A model generated the notes under the pieces. It was not told where the DNA came from. It did no database searches and was given only the letters and a program-made list of their open reading frames with translations. Of a stretch of DNA of 33,684 bases, positions 1 through 7,700 are shown piece by piece (within the stretch, counting starts at the first letter, position 1; each line of letters starts with the position of its first letter). The stretch comes from Phenylobacterium sp. CCH9-H3 (GTDB taxonomy: Bacteria; Pseudomonadota; Alphaproteobacteria; Caulobacterales; Caulobacteraceae): the NCBI RefSeq assembly GCF_001557235.1, contig NZ_LSJI01000273.1, positions 1 through 33,684 of the forward strand. The letters are read 5' to 3'. Position numbers and translations under genes: made by a program.

Positions 1-636
1 GAACAGGGCCGGGCGGGCTGGGCTGAGTTCCGCGACGACCTTCTGGCCTTGCTGGCCGCGGAGACCGATGGGCCCGTGGTGCTGGCCGGCCATTCCATGG
101 GCGGCACCTCCAGCCTGCTGGCGGCGGCGGCCGCGCCGGAGCGGGTGAAGGCCCTGGCCCTGTTCGATCCCGTGATCTTCACGCCGTCCCAGCGGCCTTC
201 CAGCATGGGCGACAATCCGTTGGCCGACGGGGCCCTGCGCCGCCGCGCGACCTTTCCGAGCAAGGCCGCGGCGGTGGAGGCCTATGCCGGCCGCGGCGCC
301 TTCAGGAGCTGGCGGCCCGAACAGCTGGCCGACTACGTGGAGGCAGGCTTCCGCGAGGGCGAAGGCGGCGAGGTGACCCTGACCTGCACGCCGGCCTGGG
401 AGGCGTCGAACTTCCGCACCCACAACTACGACCCGTGGGCCGCCTTCCGCGCGACGCAGTGCCCCGTGCGGATTCTGCGGGCCGAGCACGGCTCGACCGC
501 GCGGCTGGAAGACGGCCAGGCCGAGCTCGACGCCACCGGCCGTTTCCGCATCGAGGTGATCCCGGGCACGAGCCATTTCCTGCCGATGGAACGGCCCGAG
601 CTGGTGCGTGAGCTCCTGCTCGAAGTGGCGGGCTAA
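1..636 (+). CDS. alpha/beta hydrolase, 5' end missing
   Basis: The reading frame is open from base 1 and ends in TAA at 634-636, so the start lies before the window; a TTG at 49 is in frame but would leave out part of the fold. The visible 211 residues carry the nucleophile elbow GHSMGG (Ser codon 94-96) after a strand PVVLAGH, and a C-terminal GTSHFLPMERPE stretch whose His (574-576) fits the catalytic base. This order is typical of alpha/beta-hydrolase-fold hydrolases with a lid between the elbow and the His. The substrate cannot be read. Its stop overlaps by four bases (CTAA, 633-636) the stop of the convergent thioesterase gene, leaving no room for a terminator between them. Confidence 0.85.
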   Translation, partial: EQGRAGWAEFRDDLLALLAAETDGPVVLAGHSMGGTSSLLAAAAAPERVKALALFDPVIFTPSQRPSSMGDNPLADGALRRRATFPSKAAAVEAYAGRGAFRSWRPEQLADYVEAGFREGEGGEVTLTCTPAWEASNFRTHNYDPWAAFRATQCPVRILRAEHGSTARLEDGQAELDATGRFRIEVIPGTSHFLPMERPELVRELLLEVAG

Positions 637-1547
637 AGGCCCAGCCCCTTCACCGCGTCGGCCTCGACCCTGGCGAACTCCGCGTCCGACAGGGTGATCA
701 GCTTGCGGGTCTCCAGGTCGAAGGAGACGGCGATCGCCTCGGCGCTGCCCCAAGGGCGGCCCGTGTCCGGATCGAGCAGCCAGTGGACCAGCCGGCGGAA
801 GCGCGGGTCGCCCCCGGCGGACCCTGAACGCAGCTCCAGCCGGTCGCCGGTCCGGGGCCAGGCATGGTGGATCAGCCGGTACTCCAGGGCCGCGCCGCCC
901 ACCTTGCGGTCCGGATCGACCGCGCCCGGGCGACGCCCGGCGAAGAAGTGGGGGATACCGTCGGAGAGGCGGTGCATGAAGATCTCGGTGCGCATGCGCC
1001 CGAAGGCGTCGCAGTCCCGGGCGTCGATGACGCCGAGGCCGGTTCGCGCAAGGCCCAGTTCGTCGGCGCGGGCGAGGCTGGCCTCAGTCTCGACGGGGGC
1101 GAGGCCGATGGAGCGCGGCGCGGCCCTTTCCGGCACGGTGGTGGCAAGTCTATCCGCGCGCGCGCGGATCCGCTCCGGCCACGGGAAGGCGCGGCCGTCG
1201 CGCGCCGTTGCGTGCGAGACCACGGTCTGGAAGCTGGCGGCCAGCTCGCCGGATTGGTGGTGCATCAGCAGCATGATGCGGGCGTCGCTCTCGCCCATGT
1301 CCAGCACGCCGCCGGTGACGTGCAGCGGAGCGCCGGGCCGGGCCTCGCGCAGGAAACGGATGTGCTGCTCGCGCACCACCAGCGTCGCTTCGGCGTTGGC
1401 GGCGAACGCGCCCGGCATGCCCAGTTCGGCCGCGACGCCGGCCAGGGCCTCCATGGACTTGGCCACATAGAAGCCGACGTTCAGATGGCCCATCTGGTCG
1501 CATTCCCAGCTGGCCACGCCGCCGCGCCACACTTCCACGTCCGCCAC
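633..1547 (-). CDS. tandem hot-dog acyl-CoA thioesterase-like protein
   Basis: A 304-residue protein with two hot-dog-like halves. The N-terminal half begins with WECDQMGHLNVGFY near residue 14, the D-x-MGH-x-N pattern of the 4-hydroxybenzoyl-CoA thioesterase family, where the Asp is catalytic in characterised members. The second half, from about residue 165, starts DARDCDAFGRMRTEIF and lacks the His-Asn part of that motif, so it may be structural. The predicted activity is hydrolysis of acyl-CoA in the cytoplasm; the acyl group is unknown. The start is a GTG at 1545-1547 with a GGGGGGAG Shine-Dalgarno about 7 bases upstream, which sits in the 3' arm of a hairpin. The gene follows the small gene 1602-1883 on the same strand. 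Confidence 0.8.
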   Translation of the reverse strand: MADVEVWRGGVASWECDQMGHLNVGFYVAKSMEALAGVAAELGMPGAFAANAEATLVVREQHIRFLREARPGAPLHVTGGVLDMGESDARIMLLMHHQSGELAASFQTVVSHATARDGRAFPWPERIRARADRLATTVPERAAPRSIGLAPVETEASLARADELGLARTGLGVIDARDCDAFGRMRTEIFMHRLSDGIPHFFAGRRPGAVDPDRKVGGAALEYRLIHHAWPRTGDRLELRSGSAGGDPRFRRLVHWLLDPDTGRPWGSAEAIAVSFDLETRKLITLSDAEFARVEADAVKGLGL

Positions 1548-1554
1548 GCCCGAA

Positions 1555-1578
1555 CTCCCCCCGCTGTGCGGCGGGGAG
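1555..1578 (-). promoter_or_regulatory. hairpin containing the thioesterase ribosome-binding site
   Basis: On the minus strand the arms CTCCCCGCCGC and GCGGGGGGAG pair around a 3-base loop with one bulged base. The 3' arm holds the Shine-Dalgarno of the GTG start at 1547. The hairpin also lies 23 bases past the stop of the upstream gene (1602). It has no T-run, so a simple intrinsic terminator is unlikely. It could mask the ribosome-binding site or be a relic of the GC-rich palindromic repeat seen complete at 17444-17589, whose first hairpin has almost the same arms. Confidence 0.45.
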
Positions 1579-1601
1579 CTTAGCGGGTTCGGCCGCGCGA
1601 G

Positions 1602-1883
1602 CTAGCGCTTGCCTTCGGCCGGATCGCCGCCGGGACCGAAGCGGCCCTCGTTCACCGACGGTGGCGGCCCGCCGTCGCCCGCGCCCTGGCGCGGCTGCGG
1701 GTTGGCGCCGGTGTCGAAGCCTCGGCGTTCCCCTGCCGGCGCCTCGACCCCATCGTCGCGGCTGGTGGGCGGATAGCGCTCGGCCCCGGCGTTGGGCTCG
1801 GCGGCGTTCAGCGGCTGGGCGGCATTGTCCTTCCGGCCTTCGGACTGAATCTTGTCATTGTTTGCAGCTTTGTCTGCGCCCAT
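1602..1883 (-). CDS. small disordered hydrophilic protein
   Basis: I do not recognise a family. The 93-residue product has no hydrophobic segment, no cysteine and almost no predicted secondary structure. It is rich in Gly, Pro, Asn, Asp, Ala and Arg, with segments such as GGPPPSVNEGRFGPGGD near the C terminus, so it should be soluble and intrinsically disordered. The ATG at 1883 is preceded by GGAG with 7 bases spacing, which supports translation. It is divergent from the cytochrome b gene starting at 1994 and leads into the thioesterase gene on the same strand. An artefact is possible but the ribosome-binding site and the gap-filling position argue for a real gene. Confidence 0.6.
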   Translation of the reverse strand: MGADKAANNDKIQSEGRKDNAAQPLNAAEPNAGAERYPPTSRDDGVEAPAGERRGFDTGANPQPRQGAGDGGPPPSVNEGRFGPGGDPAEGKR

Positions 1884-1993
1884 GGCGAAGCTCCATCACC
1901 TAAATGCTGCCAGGAAAGCGCAAGCCGGACCGGTATCGTTCCGGCGCTCGCCAGATGGCGCGACCCGCGTCACAGTCCAGGGCGGAGGACAGC

Positions 1994-2830
1994 ATGGCCG
2001 TTGAGCCCGGCAAGGTGATGATCCGCCGCCATTCGGGCGTCACGCGGGTGACCCATTGGCTGAACGTGCTGGTCGTCAGCCTGCTGCTGATGAGCGGCCT
2101 GCAGATCTTCAACGCCCATCCCGCCCTGTACTGGGGCGCCAAGTCCACCTTCGCCGAGCCCTGGGTCTCGATGAAGAAGGAGGAGGTGGGCGGAGAGCCG
2201 CGCGGGATCACCACCGTCGGCGGCCTGCGGTTCGACACCACGGGCCTGTTCGGCTGGTCCGGGGCCGAGGGCGCCCGCGAGCAGCGCGGCTTCCCGGCCT
2301 GGGCGACGATCCCCAGCTACCGCTCGCTGGCCGATGGGCGGCGGTGGCACTTCTTCTTTGCCTGGCTCTTCGTGATCAACGGGCTGGTCTACTGGCTCTG
2401 GGGCCTGGCGCGCGGCCACATCGCCAGGGACCTCTTGCCCACCCGCGCACAGCTTCGACCCCGTCACGTCCTGCATGAGATCGTCACGCATGCCCGCCTG
2501 CAGTTCCCCAAGGGCGAGGCGGCGCGCAGCTACAACGTCATCCAGAAGCTGACCTACCTTCTCGTGATCGTCGTCCTCCTGCCGCTGATGGTGGCGACGG
2601 GGCTTTCCATGTCGCCCGGGTTCAACGCGACCCTGCCGGGGCTGATCGACCTGTTCGGGGGCCGCCAGTCGGCGCGGACGATCCACTTCCTCTCGGCGAC
2701 GGCCATCGTGCTCTTCGTCGTCGTCCACCTGGCGCTGGTGGTGGTTTCGGGCTTCTGGAACAACATGCGCTCGATGATCACCGGGCGATACGCCATCGAG
2801 ACGACGGGCGCCGACGGAGACCGCGCATGA
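1994..2830 (+). CDS. membrane cytochrome b subunit of a molybdoenzyme
   Basis: A 278-residue membrane protein of the cytochrome b561/hydrogenase b-type family, most like thiosulfate-reductase-type cytochrome b subunits (COG4117-like, from memory). Four hydrophobic helices are visible, near residues 23-40, 112-135, 187-208 and 236-258. Histidines suited to haem ligation occur in RRHSGVTRVTHW before helix 1, at the start of helix 2 (WHFFF) and in helix 4 (HFLSATAIVLFVVVH). The ATG at 1994 was chosen because GGCGGAGGA lies 4 bases upstream; an earlier in-frame codon at 1904 has no such site. The stop overlaps the next gene's start as ATGA (2827-2830). It would pass electrons between the quinone pool and the exported molybdopterin protein. 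Confidence 0.88.
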   Translation: MAVEPGKVMIRRHSGVTRVTHWLNVLVVSLLLMSGLQIFNAHPALYWGAKSTFAEPWVSMKKEEVGGEPRGITTVGGLRFDTTGLFGWSGAEGAREQRGFPAWATIPSYRSLADGRRWHFFFAWLFVINGLVYWLWGLARGHIARDLLPTRAQLRPRHVLHEIVTHARLQFPKGEAARSYNVIQKLTYLLVIVVLLPLMVATGLSMSPGFNATLPGLIDLFGGRQSARTIHFLSATAIVLFVVVHLALVVVSGFWNNMRSMITGRYAIETTGADGDRA

Positions 2831-3600
2831 GCCTGGATCGCCGCCGCTGGCTCTCGGGCGTGGGCGCAAGCCTCGCCGGCCTTTGGCTTGCCGGCTGTGA
2901 CCGGCTTGTCGCCAACTCCACCTTCAACGGCATGCTGAAGGTGGCCGAGACCTGGAGCCTGCGCGCCCAGCGCCTGGTGACGGACCGGAACGCTCTGGCC
3001 CGGGAGTTCACCCCGGCGGATGTCTCCGCCGACTTCAAGGCCAACGGCACCCTGCGGCCGCAGGACGCCGAGTATGTGGCGCTACTGGCCGAGAACTTCG
3101 CCAGCTACCGGCTGGAGGTGGGCGGCCTCGTGGAACAGCCGCTGTCGCTGACGCTCGCCGAGGTGCGGGCCGCGCCCTCGCGCACCCAGATCACCCGGCA
3201 CGACTGCGTCGAGGGCTGGTCCTCCATCGGCAAGTGGAAGGGCGCGCGCCTGTCGGCCCTGCTGGACCGGGCGAAGCTGAAGTCCGAGGCGCGCTACATC
3301 GTCTTCCACTGCGCCGACACCCTGGACCCGTCGGCCACGGACGGGGCCGGGCGGTACTACGAGAGCATCGACCTGGTCGACGCCTACCACCCGCAGACGA
3401 TCCTGGCCTACCAGATGAACGACGCCACCCTGCCCATCCGGCACGGCTATCCGCTGCGCCTGCGGGTCGAGCGCCAGCTCGGCTACAAACACGCCAAATA
3501 CGTGATGCGAATCGAGGCCGTCGCCTCGCTGGAGGGCCTCGGCCGCGGCCAGGGCGGCTTCTGGCCCGACCGCGGCTACGAATGGTACGCGGGGATCTGA
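2827..3600 (+). CDS. exported molybdopterin-dependent oxidoreductase
   Basis: A 257-residue protein with the sulfite-oxidase/YedY-type molybdopterin-binding fold. The presumed Mo-coordinating Cys127 is in TRHDCVEGWSSIGKWKG, the characteristic block of this family. The N terminus has RRRWLSG (Tat-like twin Arg) followed by a hydrophobic run and a lipobox LAGC (Cys24), so it may be a Tat-exported lipoprotein on the periplasmic side of the membrane. Coupling to the cytochrome b gene by an ATGA overlap supports a two-subunit complex analogous to MsrPQ, though the membrane partner is a b561-type protein rather than MsrQ. The substrate (sulfoxide, sulfite or other oxyanion) cannot be decided. It ends 9 bases before the convergent protease gene. 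Confidence 0.88.
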   Translation: MSLDRRRWLSGVGASLAGLWLAGCDRLVANSTFNGMLKVAETWSLRAQRLVTDRNALAREFTPADVSADFKANGTLRPQDAEYVALLAENFASYRLEVGGLVEQPLSLTLAEVRAAPSRTQITRHDCVEGWSSIGKWKGARLSALLDRAKLKSEARYIVFHCADTLDPSATDGAGRYYESIDLVDAYHPQTILAYQMNDATLPIRHGYPLRLRVERQLGYKHAKYVMRIEAVASLEGLGRGQGGFWPDRGYEWYAGI

Positions 3601-3609
3601 ACTGCCGGC

Positions 3610-4788
3610 CTACTTCTTGATCTTCTCCCAGCGATAGGGCTCGTCCTCGCCCTTTCGGAAGTCGCCCCGCATGTCGGGCTCGCCGTCCGCATCCGTGTCG
3701 TAGAGCGCGACGTCGTACTGCCCGTCGTGCCCGTGGTCGTAGAAGCCGGTGTCGTACTTGCCGTCGCCATCGTCGTCGAAGAGCACGACGACCGGGCTGC
3801 GCTTGCTGTCGGGGATCATCAGCAGGAAGTCGGCCTCGCCGTCGCAGTTGTCGTCGACCAGGAACTCCTTGCCCTTGGGGTCATCGGTCCGCCCCTCTTC
3901 CAGCACCTGGCGCTCGCAGGTCTCGGCGACGGCCCTGGCGGCCGGACGCGAGACGCGGTCCTGGGTGCGGGCCAGGAACGACTTCACGTCCTCGGCCGAC
4001 ACGGCGAAGTTCAGGCCCTCGCCCTCGCCGACGAAGCTGTTGATGCCGATCACGTTCAGCTCGTCGTCCAGCAACGGGCCGCCAGAGTTGCCGGGGTTGA
4101 TCGGCGTCTGGGTCTGGATGACCGTCGCCTCGTGCGGAATCTTGTCCTCGGTGGACCAGGCATAGGCCCGGCGGATCTGGCTGACGATGCCGCGGGTGTA
4201 GGTCCAGGCCTCGCCCGTGGGATGGCCGATGGCGTGGACGTCGGCGCCGACCTGCACGGTGGTGGAGTTGCCGATGGCCAGCGGCTTCACCCCGGCGGGG
4301 ACTTCGTCCACCTGGATCAGGGCCAGGTCGGCCACCTCGTCGCGGCGCAGGATCCGGGCGCGGCGGACGTCCGCATTGCTGAGGGCCGCGCCCTCGACGG
4401 CAGGCTTGAAGACCACTCCGACCTCGGTGGCGTCCTCGACCACGTGCAGGTTGGTGACGATTTTGCCGTCGGCGCCGATCAGGACGCCGGAGCCGAAGCC
4501 GTTCTTGGCGACGACCATCACCACCGCGGGGGAGGCTTGCGCATAGACCCGGGTCTCGGTCGCGCCGCGGGTCACGGCCTGGCCGTCGGCCTTCAGCCGG
4601 CCCAGCGCCTTGCCGTACGCGAGGCCGCCCGTCGCCGGCGAGTCCGGCGCGCCGGCCGGGACCTTGCCCTTCGCCGTCCCGCCTGCGGTCCGCACGGAGG
4701 ACCCCAGCCGTCCTTCCGGCGCCTGGGCCGATGCGTATGATGCAAACGAAAGGGTCGCGAGAATCGCGCCCAGGTGGAGCCATTTCAT
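3610..4788 (-). CDS. exported trypsin-like serine protease with calcium-type repeats
   Basis: A 392-residue protein with a signal peptide (MKWLHLGAILATLSFASYASA), a linker and an S1-family protease domain at about residues 80-275. The triad is readable as His115 (TNLHVV), Asp154 (EVADLALI) and Ser235 (NPGNSGGPLL), as in DegP/HtrA-like enzymes, but no PDZ domain follows. Instead the C terminus has D-x-[DNG]-x-DG-x-x-D motifs at 312, 338, 351 and 364, with an exact 13-residue period between the last three, resembling calcium-binding dockerin/thrombospondin-3 repeats. The ATG at 4788 is the start before the signal peptide and overlaps the divergent CHAT gene start on CATG. It probably acts in the periplasm or outside the cell, perhaps calcium dependent (inference). 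Confidence 0.87.
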   Translation of the reverse strand: MKWLHLGAILATLSFASYASAQAPEGRLGSSVRTAGGTAKGKVPAGAPDSPATGGLAYGKALGRLKADGQAVTRGATETRVYAQASPAVVMVVAKNGFGSGVLIGADGKIVTNLHVVEDATEVGVVFKPAVEGAALSNADVRRARILRRDEVADLALIQVDEVPAGVKPLAIGNSTTVQVGADVHAIGHPTGEAWTYTRGIVSQIRRAYAWSTEDKIPHEATVIQTQTPINPGNSGGPLLDDELNVIGINSFVGEGEGLNFAVSAEDVKSFLARTQDRVSRPAARAVAETCERQVLEEGRTDDPKGKEFLVDDNCDGEADFLLMIPDSKRSPVVVLFDDDGDGKYDTGFYDHGHDGQYDVALYDTDADGEPDMRGDFRKGEDEPYRWEKIKK

Positions 4789-7700
4789 GACGCTAGTCCC
4801 CCGGCACTGGTTCGTGCGGCGGAGCCTAGCCGGATGGCTTCTCGTCACAAGCGTGTTCTGCAGCCTGCCGCAGCCTTCGGTGGCGAGCGAGGCCGTGGCG
4901 CCACGTTCGGCCGACGGCGCCGCCTACCTGCGCCACCAGGTGCTCGCCGCGAAGGGCCTGCAGGCGCGCGGCGAGGCGGGCGCCCTGGATGAGGTGCTGG
5001 ACCGAACTCTCTCAATGGTCGCCGCCGTCGACCGGCCAGAGGCCGCGCCCGCCCTCCTGGCGACCACCGTGGCGGAGGTCCTGGCGATCCTGGTGGAGAC
5101 GGACCGGACCGAGCGTGCCTGGGGGCTCTATCGCGCGGGCGGCTCGGCGCTTGCCCGCCTGCTGCCGCCGTCGACTCCCGAGGCCGTCGCCTACCGTCTT
5201 ACCGAGGCGAGCCTCCTCGAGCGGATGGGCGACCTGAAGGGCGCGGCCGGGGTGCTGGAGACCACCGTGGCGGCGCTACAGACGCTGGAGGGGGACGCGG
5301 CGGCGCGCCGCCGGCTGCTCGGCCGCGCGCTGAGCCAGCGGGCGGCGGTGTGCGCTGGACTGGGCGATATGGACTGCGCGCGTGGGGCGCTGGCGGAACA
5401 TCCCGACGGGGCCCTCTACGGCGCCGGCGGTCGGGCGCCGGCGACCGCGGACGAGGTGTCCTATCTCGTGGCGCGCAGCCTGGTGGCGTCCCTGGGCGGG
5501 CAGGCGGACCCCGTGACGGCGCAGGCGCTGTCCCGGCCGCTGGGGTTCGAGCCGGCGCCCGGCCGCGCCGCCGCCTTGGCGGCCCACCGCCAGGCCGGGG
5601 TCGCGCTGGCGCTGGAGCCCGGCCCGAAGCGGCGGGCGGCGATGATCGCCCTGGGCGAGCGGCTGCGGCAGGCGGCCTGGCGCAAACCGGGCGCCCTGGA
5701 ACAGCTTCTGGTCCAGCTGACGCTGGCCGAGGCCGGAGGCGACGGCGGACTGGGCGCCGAAGCCGCGTTCGACCTGATGCAGATCGCCGGTCGCAGCGGC
5801 CACACGTTCGACGCCGACGCCCTGGCCCAGCTCAGCCAGGCGCGGGACGAGATGGGCCGCCGCACGGCGCACCAGGCGTTGCGGCTGCGGGCGCGCCGCG
5901 ACCGGCTGGAGCGGGAGCAGATCCAGAAGGTCCTCGAAGCGGCTGCGGGCGCCTCGCCGGCCCCCAGCCCGCTGAGCCACGACGCGGCGACCCGGCTGCT
6001 GATCCGCGACTTCGACGTCCGCATCGCCCGAGCCGACGCCGAGGCGGCCAAGGCGGGGGTACGCCGCGAGCCGGGGCTGGCGCCCTTGGGGCGTCTGCAG
6101 GCGACGCTGTCGCCCGGCGAGGCCGTGCTGGCCATGACGCCCACCGCCGGCGGCTTCGCCTACATGTGCGTGCGCAAGGACGCGGCGACCTACAGCGTCG
6201 CGGCCGGCGATCCTATGCGCGTGCGCCTGGACACCCGCCTGGTGCAGGCCGCCCTGACCGCCACCCATGCGCCGTCCGAGCGGCTCGACATCCAGTTCCC
6301 GGCGGAGGCGTCGGTGCGGCTGTACGATGCGATGATCCGCCCGTTCGAGCGCTGCCTGAAGCCCGGCGACCGGATTGTGTGGCTGTCCGGGGTGGCGGGA
6401 TCGGCCTTGCCGTTGTCGGCGCTGCTCTCCGCCCCGCCGCCGAAGATCGCCGGCGGCTATGACCTTGCGGCCGCCGACTGGCTCGTTCGCCGCCATGCGA
6501 TCAGCTATGCGGGCTCCGCCGAGGCGATCCTGGCGGCGCGGACGGCCCGGGGCGTGTCCGCCGATTTCGATTTCCTGGGCGTCGGCGATCCGGTGCTTCG
6601 CCCAAAGGCCGGAGAGGATCCGGCCAGGCTGCTGCTGCGGGGCACGCGCCTCGATTCCCTCGCGCCCCTGCCGGAGACAAGGGATGAGCTCGAAGCCTCG
6701 GCCAAGGGCTTCCGGGCGGCGCGGGTCCTCGTCCAGGACGCCGCGACCGAACGCAACCTGCGCGGCGAGATGGTGGGCGCCTACCGCCACCTGTCGTTCG
6801 CCACCCACGGCCTCATCAGGGAGGACCTGCAGGGCCTGTCGGAGCCGGCCCTGGTGCTGACGCCGGTGGACGCGGTCGACCCGGCCGACGACGGGCTGCT
6901 GACCGCATCCGAGATCGCCGACATGAACCTGCGGGCCGCGTTCGTGGCGCTGTCGGCCTGCAACACCGCCAACTTCGACCTGACCCAGTTCGCCCAGGAC
7001 CTGCCGGCCCTGGCCTCGGCCTTTGCCGTGGCGGGCGTGCCGGCGACGCTGGCCACGCTCTGGCCCGTGAACTCGGAAGCCGGAAAGCGCGTGGTGACGG
7101 ACCTGTTCGCCGGCCTGCGGGAGACCGGCGCCGGACCGGCGGACGCCCTGGCCCAGGCGCAGAGGCGGCTCCTGGCGGCGCCGCCGGAGCGGGCCTACCT
7201 CCACCCTCGCTTCTGGGCGCCCTTCGTGGTTCTCGGCGACGGGGGCCCGGCCGTTCAGGCTTCGCCGCCGGCCAAGTCGCTGCGGGCGGTGGAGGTGCTG
7301 ACCCGGACGGGCGGGGAGGTCCTGGACGTCGAGCGCACCTCGGCGGGCGTAGCCACGCAGTTCATTTCCGACGCCGATGCGCGGGGCCGGCATGGCGCGG
7401 CGGTGCGCGTGGCGACGACCGAGGGGGCGGAGATCTGGCGCCTGGACGACCGGGCCGGTGGGGCGTCCCGCTTCGGTGTGAACTTTGACGGGCGACGCCT
7501 CGTCGGCGGCTATCGCCTCGGCCCCGCCGGCCGCTACGCGCCGGTGGTGCAGGCCTACGAGAATGGCGCGGCAGCCGGGTCGTGGCAGGGGACGGGCCTG
7601 GCGAAGGTCGACGCCTTCATCCTGGGCGGCGCAGCGCGAGGGCCCGAGGCGGCGGTGATCGCGGTCGGTGAGCTCAATCTACGCGACCCGCCCGAGGCCG

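Noticed and set aside
4610..4786. Longer CHAT start at 4610
   Set aside because: It would code 59 extra Pro/Ala/Arg residues antisense to the protease signal and linker, placing the signal peptide internally; 4787 has AGGTGGAG upstream.
5276..7393. A 705-residue minus-strand open frame inside the CHAT gene
   Set aside because: Arg/Gly/Gln-rich without motifs, and it opposes the CHAT frame with intact catalytic residues. Treated as a shadow.
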